DNA from: a virus
IMG/VR virus record: IMGVR_UViG_3300022074_000236
Span: 1-30,564 of that record
Strand: one strand, 5' to 3'
DNA: 30,564 bases
The notes beneath the pieces are model-generated. The model had not been told where the DNA came from and made no database searches. It saw nothing but the letters and a program-made list of their open reading frames with translations. Position 1 is the first letter of the stretch, and each line of letters starts with the position of its first letter. Position numbers and translations under genes: made by a program. Below are positions 1 through 8,405 of the stretch, in pieces.

Positions 1-2
1 GA

Positions 3-3000
3 AATGGAACTGTTGAGTCTGTTACTGTGACTGCGGGTGGAACTGCATACAACATTGCTGATGATTTAACAATATCTGGAGCAGACCTAGGTGGTAGTGA
101 TACTACACATGATATGGTTCTTGATATCGCTACAATGACATATAGCAATCCAGTTTCAACAGAAACTTTACTGGATGCTTCTATTGACTCAGTAACTGTA
201 ACCAACTCTGGATCAGGTTATCTATCTGCACCTACTATCACTGCTCAGGGTGGTAATGGTATTAACGCAGTATTAGATGCTCTAATAACAAATGAAGGTG
301 TATCTGTAATTAACGTTGGAGCAGCTGGTCAGCAATATCAAAGTGCTCCATTAGTTAATATAGAACAGAAAGTGGGAACTGGTGCATCTATTCTACTCAA
401 GTCATCCGACATGGGCGAAATACTTAAAATTGGTGGCGATAATATTACATTTAACTACAGTCATGATAGAACATTAAAACCAAAGTTAAATACAACCTAT
501 AATTTACAATTAGTCAGAACTCAAATTATTAATTACCTTGATGTAGTAGATGGTGGTCAAAACTTTGTTGCAAATCCTGAGATTCTTCTAGTTGGTGGTC
601 AGGGATCTTTATTTAACTTAGACCCAATAATTGAGAATGAAATTATACAATCTGTTGAGGTTGTAAATGCTGGTAGAGGATTTACGTCTGCACCTACTGT
701 ACAAGCAAGAGTAAGTCATAGTTTTGTTACTCTTAATTCTAATAGCACATTAAACTTCCCATACAACGCAAAAATATCATCAGGAACCAAAGTTAATCTT
801 GTAGCATCTGCGGGTCAACTTCCTGCACCATTAGCAGAAAATATAACATATTATGCTGTTGCAGCAACTATTGCAAACGGACTAGCAGATAATCAGATCA
901 AACTTGCAACCACTCTTGCTAATTCCAATACTGAGACTACTATTGCATTTACAAGTCCTGCTGTAGGAGACCCTACTACAGGACAAACTGTATTTACCTT
1001 ACAAACTACAGATTTAGGTGATAATATTGTTGCATACATGAAACCCGCTACTTTCTCTATTGGAGAGAGAATATATCAAGGTGCATCTACATCTTCATAC
1101 ACTGCATATGGATTTATTAAGAATTGGGATGCTTCTGGACGTGTTGTTAGTGTAGAAATTGTAGAAGGTGATTTTGTGGTTGGTGAACCTGTATTTGGTG
1201 AAGAGTCTGCAGCATTCGGTCAAATTCATGCATTTAGTAGAGCAGATGCAGAATTTGTAGTTTCTCCAATTAGTACATCTGCTGCAACTTGGGAAAGAAC
1301 AACTGGATTCCTAGATCTTAATGAACAACGTGTTTATGATAGTGATAGATTCCAAGAATTCTCATATGATATATCATCATCAGTTAATATTACAGACTGG
1401 AAGAATCCACTTAAGTTTGCTGCTCATCCTGCAGGATTTAAGGTTGTTGGTACACAAGTATTATTACAATCAGTCAAAAAAGAATATAGACCTAGATCTA
1501 CTGTTAACTTTAATCCTAGTGCTGACTATGATTGGTGGACATCAAATACAAATAGTGTTGGAACTACATTTAATGGATTTACAAGCATAACTCCAAAACC
1601 ATCTGCTAAGAATGCTGGTAAGTTAGCAACTATTAATAACTTCGCATTAGCAAAACCAGATTATACTGCTTTTGTTCCTACAGAAGTTTCTATCTACGGA
1701 AAACAGTTATTAGACGTTCAGAAGATATTATCTTGTATTGCATATAAGGTTGATGATATTAGTGATAGAACATTAACATTTGACGGATCTAGTTCTGCTG
1801 TAGTGGACGGAGCAACAGATAGAATTACAATTACAAATCATGGTTTAGTAGCAAATCAATTAGTAACATATAAGTCTGGTGGAGATAGATTCCTAGATGC
1901 TAGAGATTTAATTATTAACAATATTGATCATATCGTTGAAGAAACTATTGGTTTCTTAAATGTACAATATCCAACATTAACATATAATTCAGCAACTTGT
2001 GCAAGAGATACAAGGATGGTCATTGCTTCATGGACAAATGATCTTAAGTATGGTGGTAACTACTTTAGTGTAACTGCTGCAGACTCTTACACAGAAGGTG
2101 GAGCAGTCCAACACGTTGCGGGTGAAGAAGCAGAAACAATATATGCATTTAATAAAGCAAGAGATTTATGTCTTCTAGCAGTTACTAATGATCTCCCTAT
2201 AGGAACATATACAACCATAGTTCCAAAAACAGATTTGAGTATTACAAATGATGCAGGAGGATGTGCAGACGTTAAGAGTGCCATTACAACTCTAGCAGGA
2301 ATAGTAACATCTGCTATTGCTAGTCCCTCATCTGCATTACCTACTACTGACGTTGGTAACTATCCAAATAATAGATATGCAACACCGATAGGTGGATTAA
2401 CAAATAGTGGTCAATATTATATCAGATATGTAGATGCCAATACAATTGAACTATCTGCAACTCTTAGTGGTAGTGCAATTGATTTAACTTCACAAGGAGC
2501 AGGAGTTGGACATTCTCTAAGATGCTTTGTAGACGGTACCAATGATTCATTTAAGTTAAGAGTTGGTGGTATAGATCTTGACACTAAACTTGGGAAAACT
2601 GCAGCGACATCACAATTGATGCTCTCAATAAATGGTCTTATTGCGAATCCTGCAACATATAGTTTGACAAACAATATTGTAACATTTGTTACACCTCCAC
2701 TATCAAATAGTAAGATCATCACAATGTATTATGATCGTTCAACTTACAGTAGTTCATTTATACTAGATCAGATTGGAGATGAGATAAAAACATTTGGTAC
2801 AGGTTATTCTGGACTAGGAACTCATACATTTGTAAGTGGTGTTACAAATGCAATACAGGTAACAGGTGGTTCTCAATTTACTGCACAATCTGGAACTAGT
2901 TACACACCTAGTACAGGTTTACTAATCATAGATATTGGCACTCATAGTCTTACTACAAGTAATACAATCGTTATTGCGGATGGTGGTATTACGTTTACTT

Positions 3001-6000
3001 GTGATGCAGATAACCATGCTTCTAACCATGCTTATCCAAGATCAGGAGATCCTGCATCTGGCAAAACCCTTGCTATCACTGCAGTTGCAGGAGATACAAT
3101 AACAGTTAATGTTGGTATATCTAATAACGAACCAAATGAATTGACACCTGGCACAGGGTACAGTGATGGGGTATACAGTGCTGTCCCACTTAAGAATAGA
3201 CTAGGTGGTGGCGTTGGTGCTACTGCTGATATTACAGTTACAAATGGTAGTGTTACAAACGTAAAACTTGTATCTGGTGGAAATGGATATCTACCTACTG
3301 ACGTAGTTGGAATTGCTGATCCTCGTGTTGGTGAACAATTAGTTAAACAATTTATTCCTACAAATGGAACATATACCCCTGCAGATGGTCAGATGGTATT
3401 GACAATAGGAGCAGAGCATGGTTTATCAGCACCTACTACACATACACCCACCACTGCGACATATGATCCTAACACAGGTCTTATGGTTGTAACCATTGCT
3501 AATCATGGACGTGTAAATGGTGATCAAGTTAAGTTTGCAGATGGTGCAATTAAATTTAGTTGTACTTATGGTAGTGGCGGTAATGGTGATTATCCACGTT
3601 CTACTGATTATGCATCAGACAGATGGTTACAGGTATTTGACTGCACTACAAATACATTTACAGTCCAAGTTCTTGATAGTATCCCATCTACTGATCTAAG
3701 TCCACATACATTTGTATCAGCAGTAACAAATAGTGTCAAGTTTGCAGTATCTACAGTCAGAATTGCTAATGAGTCATTAAAGTTTAGTTGTAACTACAAT
3801 GGTGCTACTGGTTCTGCTGCTATCAAGGCATATCCACGTGCCACTGACCCAATTGGTACACAAGGTAAGATGAAGGATGTACCAGTTGAAGCAGTTGCGT
3901 CTACCACTATTACAATCAACGCATTGAATGGAACAGCACCTACGAATACTGATGCTCATACATGGGAAGGATTGTCTGAATACAATAATTACAGCATAGG
4001 CGATATTCAATACACACCTACTACAGGTCAGATGTTAATATTATTGGGTGCGGATCATGGATTAATTAAAGGTGATAGAATTAGATTTGCTAATAACTCA
4101 CTAACATTTACATGTGCTAAAGATAATAATGCTACTCAACACACATATCCTAGAGTTGGAGATCCTGCAGAGGGTGCATGGTTAACAATAGATGCAGCAA
4201 CAACTAATACAATTACTGTATTTGTAGGTCCTTCATCTGATACATCTACTCACACCTTTGTAAGTGCTACATCAACAGCAATTGAGAGAGCAGTAGTGTC
4301 ATACGGTGTTTACAAGTATAGTAAATTTGCAGACGCAGGAGCACTACTCAGAGCAAACCAGAACTTTATTGCTACAACTGCATATGGTAGAATGATGGCA
4401 AACAATGCAGGATTCTCTAGCACATATCAAGTTAAGTGTATTCGTGATACAAATTTACTAATAGACGCAGTTGCTGATAACGTAGAATTTGGTGGAAACG
4501 ATGCAACATATGATGCTGCTAACCTCTATGTTGGAACAGCACATCTATCTGGTGAAGAAGGACAGTCTGTACAAGTATTCAATCATGCTAGAGATATTTG
4601 TCGTCAGGTTATGCGTAACCTTACAGTTACTACAAACTCATACACTGTAGGAACACAATCAACAGACAGCACAATCAGTAATGACTCTGGAAGCACAACA
4701 TACTCAGAAGCATGCTGTATTGATGTAGCATCTACAATCACATCATTATGGGCTATTGTTACACAGGCAGTGGGAACTGGTGCACATACATGGGCAGGAG
4801 GAACAGCAAGCAACGCAGTTCAGTCAGGTGGTAACTATGTACATACATTCGTATCTGCTGTAGCAAATGGTGTTACAAGTAACGTTGGTAACTTACCAAA
4901 TCCAGTAACAGGTGTAGCATACACTCCATCAACAGGTAATATGGTAATTACCTCGAATGCTCATTTATTAACAACTTCCAATACACTTACTATTGCTGAC
5001 AATGCATTATCATTTACATGCACAATGGATGGCAATACAGCAACTAAGACATATCCAAGATCTACTGACCCTGTATCTGGACAGACTATTACTATTACAG
5101 GAACAACTACTAATACTATTACAGTCAATGTTGGAGCATCTCCAATAGTCAATCATGATGTAACTGATGCCACTTACGACAATAGTACAGGTGTATTAGT
5201 CCTAACAATAGGCACTCACAGTTTGACTGCGGGAACAAGCGTTAAGATAGCTAACAACTCTCTTTCATTCACATGTGCTAACGATAATAACACATCAGTT
5301 AAAACATATCCACGTCCTTCAGATCCTTACTACGATACAGCAATTAATATTGATTCTGTTGTTGCAAACACATCTATTACACTAAATGTTGGAACTAACA
5401 ATGGTAATTTGACAGGTATTACTAGAACCGCATCAGAGCAACCATTCTTCCAGATTGGTGTCTCAGATGTCGCATTTGATGGGAATGATAAGACATTCAC
5501 TACATTATCTGGTGGATCTACACAAGTATTACCAGCGAGTGATAATTTCTTAATATTCTTAAATAGCACATTACAAATTAAAGGAACTAGTAATTCATAC
5601 ACATACACAGGTAGTTCAATTACGTTCTCAGAGGCACCTCTAGCGGGTATGGACTTCTATGGATATTACTTTGGTAAGTTAACTCAACTTGATGCTATTG
5701 ATATTTACTTTGATAATAATAGAAAAACATTTACCATGAAAGAGAATACTGAACCATTCTCTCTAGAAAGTGACAATTCTGCTGTAAGAGCAGAAAACAA
5801 TTTGCTTATATTCTTAAATGGTGTATATCAGGAACCTGGCGTTGCATACTCATTGACTGGTTCTATTATTGAATTTAGTGAAGCACCTAGAGCAAAATCT
5901 GATTGTATTCTATACATCTATACTGGTGCTGCATCAGATGTATTAATTAGTAATACATATAACTCTATTGATCCAGAAGATAGAGTACAAATTGTTAGTG

Positions 6001-6860
6001 AGGGTTCTGATCGTTCTGTTGCTACAGTTTCAAGTTCTACAACAATTGATAGTTACGAGTATACAGGATTAAAACCAACAGTTGCTGAGTTTATAGCAAC
6101 GGTAAGTGGTGGTCAGGTAACACAGGTTGCTATCACTAATGCAGGATCTAATTATGAAGTTCCACCTATCTTAATATTCCAAGGTGGTGGTGGAGAAGGT
6201 GCGACTGCTGAGACTCAAATTGAGACTGGTAGTGGTCGTGTTTTATCAGTTGTAAATCTAAAAGGTGGTGCAGGATATACTACTACTCCAACTGTCCTTG
6301 TTGTCCATCCTGTAAACTTAGAGAGAAAACAAAGAGATAGAATCGTGTCTAACTCAAATTTACTTGGAACATCCTATCTTACATCAACTATAGATGCATC
6401 TGCAACAACTATTAATTTAAAGAATGTATACTTTAACACTAATCAAAAAAATGGTTTCCCTGATGAAGCTGAGGTATTAATACCATTCTATGATACATCT
6501 GTTACTCCAAACAGATGGAATGTGGAAAGAATTTTATATGGTTCAAAAGATACATCTGCCAATACGTTGACAGTTGCTACTGGCGGTAGGGGGTATTCTG
6601 GAACAACTGCTGCAGCACATACAGTCTTAACTGGAACTTATACTTCTAGTGGAACTGCATGTACTGTGACTACATCAGGAGCACACAATTTGTCCACAGG
6701 TCAAAGGATTTACCTAGACTTTACAAGTGGAACAGGTTTTGACGGAACCTACATAGTTACTGTCACAGGATCAACTGGATTCACAGTTGAATTTCCATTC
6801 GCACGGACAACAAGCGGAAACGTAAGTCTTCTTCCAGAAGTTCGTCTGAGATCGTTATAA
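3..6860 (+). CDS. Giant modular virion structural protein, 5'-partial (gp7 position)
   Basis: The reading frame is open from the first bases of the window (codons from position 3), so the N-terminus is missing; the GTG at 27 lies inside a GxGY repeat and is not a real start. About 2285 residues are visible. In order they are: GxGY repeats (to about 720); a 'GERIYQG...GEPVFG' beta module (about 1041-1245); a segment with an HPAGF motif (about 1320-1450); a helical module inserted in a beta module (1884-2387); six YPR/DP beta modules (2898-5408) with a second helical module between copies 4 and 5; two 'LLIFLNGVYQ'-type modules (5447-5930); more GxGY repeats; and a C-terminal 'LDFTSG..DG.Y' module. 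No enzyme motif was seen. Its place directly before gp8 is where T4 carries the wedge protein gp7, but that equivalence is inferred from position only. It is probably a baseplate or fibre component. Confidence 0.85.
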   Translation, partial: NGTVESVTVTAGGTAYNIADDLTISGADLGGSDTTHDMVLDIATMTYSNPVSTETLLDASIDSVTVTNSGSGYLSAPTITAQGGNGINAVLDALITNEGVSVINVGAAGQQYQSAPLVNIEQKVGTGASILLKSSDMGEILKIGGDNITFNYSHDRTLKPKLNTTYNLQLVRTQIINYLDVVDGGQNFVANPEILLVGGQGSLFNLDPIIENEIIQSVEVVNAGRGFTSAPTVQARVSHSFVTLNSNSTLNFPYNAKISSGTKVNLVASAGQLPAPLAENITYYAVAATIANGLADNQIKLATTLANSNTETTIAFTSPAVGDPTTGQTVFTLQTTDLGDNIVAYMKPATFSIGERIYQGASTSSYTAYGFIKNWDASGRVVSVEIVEGDFVVGEPVFGEESAAFGQIHAFSRADAEFVVSPISTSAATWERTTGFLDLNEQRVYDSDRFQEFSYDISSSVNITDWKNPLKFAAHPAGFKVVGTQVLLQSVKKEYRPRSTVNFNPSADYDWWTSNTNSVGTTFNGFTSITPKPSAKNAGKLATINNFALAKPDYTAFVPTEVSIYGKQLLDVQKILSCIAYKVDDISDRTLTFDGSSSAVVDGATDRITITNHGLVANQLVTYKSGGDRFLDARDLIINNIDHIVEETIGFLNVQYPTLTYNSATCARDTRMVIASWTNDLKYGGNYFSVTAADSYTEGGAVQHVAGEEAETIYAFNKARDLCLLAVTNDLPIGTYTTIVPKTDLSITNDAGGCADVKSAITTLAGIVTSAIASPSSALPTTDVGNYPNNRYATPIGGLTNSGQYYIRYVDANTIELSATLSGSAIDLTSQGAGVGHSLRCFVDGTNDSFKLRVGGIDLDTKLGKTAATSQLMLSINGLIANPATYSLTNNIVTFVTPPLSNSKIITMYYDRSTYSSSFILDQIGDEIKTFGTGYSGLGTHTFVSGVTNAIQVTGGSQFTAQSGTSYTPSTGLLIIDIGTHSLTTSNTIVIADGGITFTCDADNHASNHAYPRSGDPASGKTLAITAVAGDTITVNVGISNNEPNELTPGTGYSDGVYSAVPLKNRLGGGVGATADITVTNGSVTNVKLVSGGNGYLPTDVVGIADPRVGEQLVKQFIPTNGTYTPADGQMVLTIGAEHGLSAPTTHTPTTATYDPNTGLMVVTIANHGRVNGDQVKFADGAIKFSCTYGSGGNGDYPRSTDYASDRWLQVFDCTTNTFTVQVLDSIPSTDLSPHTFVSAVTNSVKFAVSTVRIANESLKFSCNYNGATGSAAIKAYPRATDPIGTQGKMKDVPVEAVASTTITINALNGTAPTNTDAHTWEGLSEYNNYSIGDIQYTPTTGQMLILLGADHGLIKGDRIRFANNSLTFTCAKDNNATQHTYPRVGDPAEGAWLTIDAATTNTITVFVGPSSDTSTHTFVSATSTAIERAVVSYGVYKYSKFADAGALLRANQNFIATTAYGRMMANNAGFSSTYQVKCIRDTNLLIDAVADNVEFGGNDATYDAANLYVGTAHLSGEEGQSVQVFNHARDICRQVMRNLTVTTNSYTVGTQSTDSTISNDSGSTTYSEACCIDVASTITSLWAIVTQAVGTGAHTWAGGTASNAVQSGGNYVHTFVSAVANGVTSNVGNLPNPVTGVAYTPSTGNMVITSNAHLLTTSNTLTIADNALSFTCTMDGNTATKTYPRSTDPVSGQTITITGTTTNTITVNVGASPIVNHDVTDATYDNSTGVLVLTIGTHSLTAGTSVKIANNSLSFTCANDNNTSVKTYPRPSDPYYDTAINIDSVVANTSITLNVGTNNGNLTGITRTASEQPFFQIGVSDVAFDGNDKTFTTLSGGSTQVLPASDNFLIFLNSTLQIKGTSNSYTYTGSSITFSEAPLAGMDFYGYYFGKLTQLDAIDIYFDNNRKTFTMKENTEPFSLESDNSAVRAENNLLIFLNGVYQEPGVAYSLTGSIIEFSEAPRAKSDCILYIYTGAASDVLISNTYNSIDPEDRVQIVSEGSDRSVATVSSSTTIDSYEYTGLKPTVAEFIATVSGGQVTQVAITNAGSNYEVPPILIFQGGGGEGATAETQIETGSGRVLSVVNLKGGAGYTTTPTVLVVHPVNLERKQRDRIVSNSNLLGTSYLTSTIDASATTINLKNVYFNTNQKNGFPDEAEVLIPFYDTSVTPNRWNVERILYGSKDTSANTLTVATGGRGYSGTTAAAHTVLTGTYTSSGTACTVTTSGAHNLSTGQRIYLDFTSGTGFDGTYIVTVTGSTGFTVEFPFARTTSGNVSLLPEVRLRSL
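1884..2387 (+). repeat. Helical YGGN module copy A
   Basis: About 168 residues, helical in appearance, with 'CARDTRMVI', 'DLKYGGNYF', 'VAGEEAETIYAFNKARDLC' and later 'CADVKSAITTLAGIV'. It appears to interrupt a beta module ('ITITNHGLVANQLVTYKSGG' before, 'IGGLTNSGQYYIRYVDANTI' after). Confidence 0.75.
2898..5408 (+). repeat. Six YPR/DP beta modules in the left-edge giant protein
   Basis: Six imperfect copies of an approximately 80-100 residue unit at about 2898-3129, 3456-3746, 3747-3974 (lacking the first strand), 4008-4301, 4911-5160 and 5166-5408. The consensus reads 'YTPSTG...I..H.L..G....IA...L.FTC..D.N...K.YPR..DP', then 'I......T.TV.VG', often followed by 'HTFVSA'. One Cys in the 'FTC' or 'FSC' strand is kept in all six. 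A seventh copy sits in the last gene. I do not recognise a named family. Confidence 0.85.
4335..4785 (+). repeat. Helical YGGN module copy B
   Basis: Shows 'CIRDTNLLIDAV', 'NVEFGGNDATYDAANLYV', 'LSGEEGQSVQVFNHARDIC' and 'CCIDVASTITSLWAIV', in the same order as copy A. It lies between YPR/DP copies 4 and 5. Confidence 0.78.
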
Positions 6861-6863
6861 ATA
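6856..6863 (+). promoter_or_regulatory. T4-type late promoter box TATAAATA before gp8
   Basis: An exact match to the T4 late promoter consensus TATAAATA, which T4-like phages recognise through the gp55 sigma-like factor and the gp45 sliding clamp. The TAA stop of the upstream giant gene (6858-6860) lies inside the box. The gp8 start follows 24 bases after the box, so the leader would be very short. No clear Shine-Dalgarno sequence precedes the ATG at 6888. The identity rests on consensus match and position. Confidence 0.8.
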
Positions 6864-6887
6864 ACCAATAAAGCTTATATTATTGCA

Positions 6888-8405
6888 ATGGCACTAGTTA
6901 CAGACAATTTTAGAATATACGCTGCAGAAAGCTTTAGGAATACCTTAACTGCGACCAATAAGGTCTATATGTTTGTAGGTAGAGCAAAGACTTGGGGTAG
7001 TTCAGATGTACCACCCACAGGAGAACCTCTTGATAGCTTCGAGTATGCGAGAACTTCTTATGGCGACTCTGTAGCATTTAAGCGTGTTGACGTATCCGAT
7101 ACTGCATTGGTAATACCAAGAGTAGATTGGATAGATCCTACTAAAACAACAGGTGGAGTAGGACGTACATATTCAATGTATAAACCAGATTATGCACCAA
7201 CAAAAACTACTGCAAATGGTTCTTCTAGACTATATGACAGTAATTTCTATGTTATGAACTCAGACTTTAATGTCTACAAGTGTCTTTATAATGGTGAAGA
7301 TCCTAGTTACCCAAGAGGACGTCCTTCTTTGGTTGAACCTACTGGAACTTCGACAACTATTATTGAAACATCAGATAGTCCTGGCGTCTATTCATATAGA
7401 TGGAAATATCTTTATACTATTGATGCAGATAACATTCTAAAGTTTGTTACTACAGAGTTTATTCCTGTATTATCAAACTCATTAGTGCAATCTGCTGCAA
7501 ACTCAGGATCAGTTGATACTGTTGTTATTGAGAACGCTGGATCTGGATATAATAACGGAACATATACTAATGTTCCTATTCGTGGTGATTATAATGTAAA
7601 CGGTGGAACCCAAGCAGCATGTACAGTTACTATAGTTTCTGGATCTATATCTACAGTGACAATTACAACAGCGGGTTCTGGATATAGTTTTGCATCTATT
7701 GATGTTAGTCTTATTACTAATATTGGTAGTGGTCAAAATGCTTCTCTTGATGTTATTCTTCCCCCTAATGGTGGACACGGTTTTGATTCTGTAAGAGAAT
7801 TGGGTGCATATCGTTTGATGTTTGCTAGTAAGTTAGAAACCACTAGTGCATTTATTGATTTTCCTAATGACTTAACATATAGAAGAGTTGGTCTTGTATT
7901 AAATCCTACTGATTACAACACTACAACTGTTTGTAGTCAGAATACTAGATCTGCTGTGAAAGCAATGATATTCCCACAAGGAACAGATGCAGGAGCACCT
8001 AGTGGTGATTTTGTGCCAGGTGAGACTATCACTCAAACAACAACAAATGCAAAAGGATTAGTTGTCTCATATGATACAACAACTAGAGTATTGAAATACT
8101 ATCAAGATGTTACTGATGGTACTGTTAATGGTAATGTAATTCCTTTTTCTGGTTCTAATCAGATTACTGGATCTACAAATAACTATACTGCAACTCCAGA
8201 TGCAACTCAAGGAACAGCATCAGTTCCTGTAACTCAGATAACAATTGGTGTATCTGTTTATGAATTAGGTTTATCATTCGTCACTGGTTATGCCAACGAA
8301 GAAATTGAGTTAAACTCAGGTGAAATATTATACCTAGATAATAGGATCCCGATCACTCGTTCGGCAGACCAAAACGAAGAGCTAAAAGTAGTAATTGAAT
8401 TCTAA
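6888..8405 (+). CDS. gp8: Baseplate wedge subunit gp8
   Basis: A homologue of T4 gp8, a dimeric wedge component of the contractile-tail baseplate. As I recall the T4 protein, both ends agree. The N-terminal part has 'YMFVGRAKTWG', then 'VIPRVDW' and 'YRWKYLYTI', matching T4's FVTFGR/PW, VIPRRDW and YVWEYLFEI stretches. The C-terminus has 'GEILYLDNRIPI' and 'DQNEELKVVIEF', against T4's GEMIYMENRPPI and DQTEEINILFTF. T4 gp8 is about 334 residues and this one is 505. Much of the excess is a GxGY-repeat insert at residues about 209-300 and a 'GDFVPGETI' beta module at about 371-438. The ATG at 6888 lies just after a late promoter box. The stop abuts the next ATG, so translation is probably coupled. 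Confidence 0.93.
   Translation: MALVTDNFRIYAAESFRNTLTATNKVYMFVGRAKTWGSSDVPPTGEPLDSFEYARTSYGDSVAFKRVDVSDTALVIPRVDWIDPTKTTGGVGRTYSMYKPDYAPTKTTANGSSRLYDSNFYVMNSDFNVYKCLYNGEDPSYPRGRPSLVEPTGTSTTIIETSDSPGVYSYRWKYLYTIDADNILKFVTTEFIPVLSNSLVQSAANSGSVDTVVIENAGSGYNNGTYTNVPIRGDYNVNGGTQAACTVTIVSGSISTVTITTAGSGYSFASIDVSLITNIGSGQNASLDVILPPNGGHGFDSVRELGAYRLMFASKLETTSAFIDFPNDLTYRRVGLVLNPTDYNTTTVCSQNTRSAVKAMIFPQGTDAGAPSGDFVPGETITQTTTNAKGLVVSYDTTTRVLKYYQDVTDGTVNGNVIPFSGSNQITGSTNNYTATPDATQGTASVPVTQITIGVSVYELGLSFVTGYANEEIELNSGEILYLDNRIPITRSADQNEELKVVIEF

Noticed and set aside
27-29. GTG at 27 as the start of the left-edge gene
   Set aside because: The same frame is open upstream and the encoded residues ('VESVTVTAGGTAY') are the middle of a GxGY repeat.
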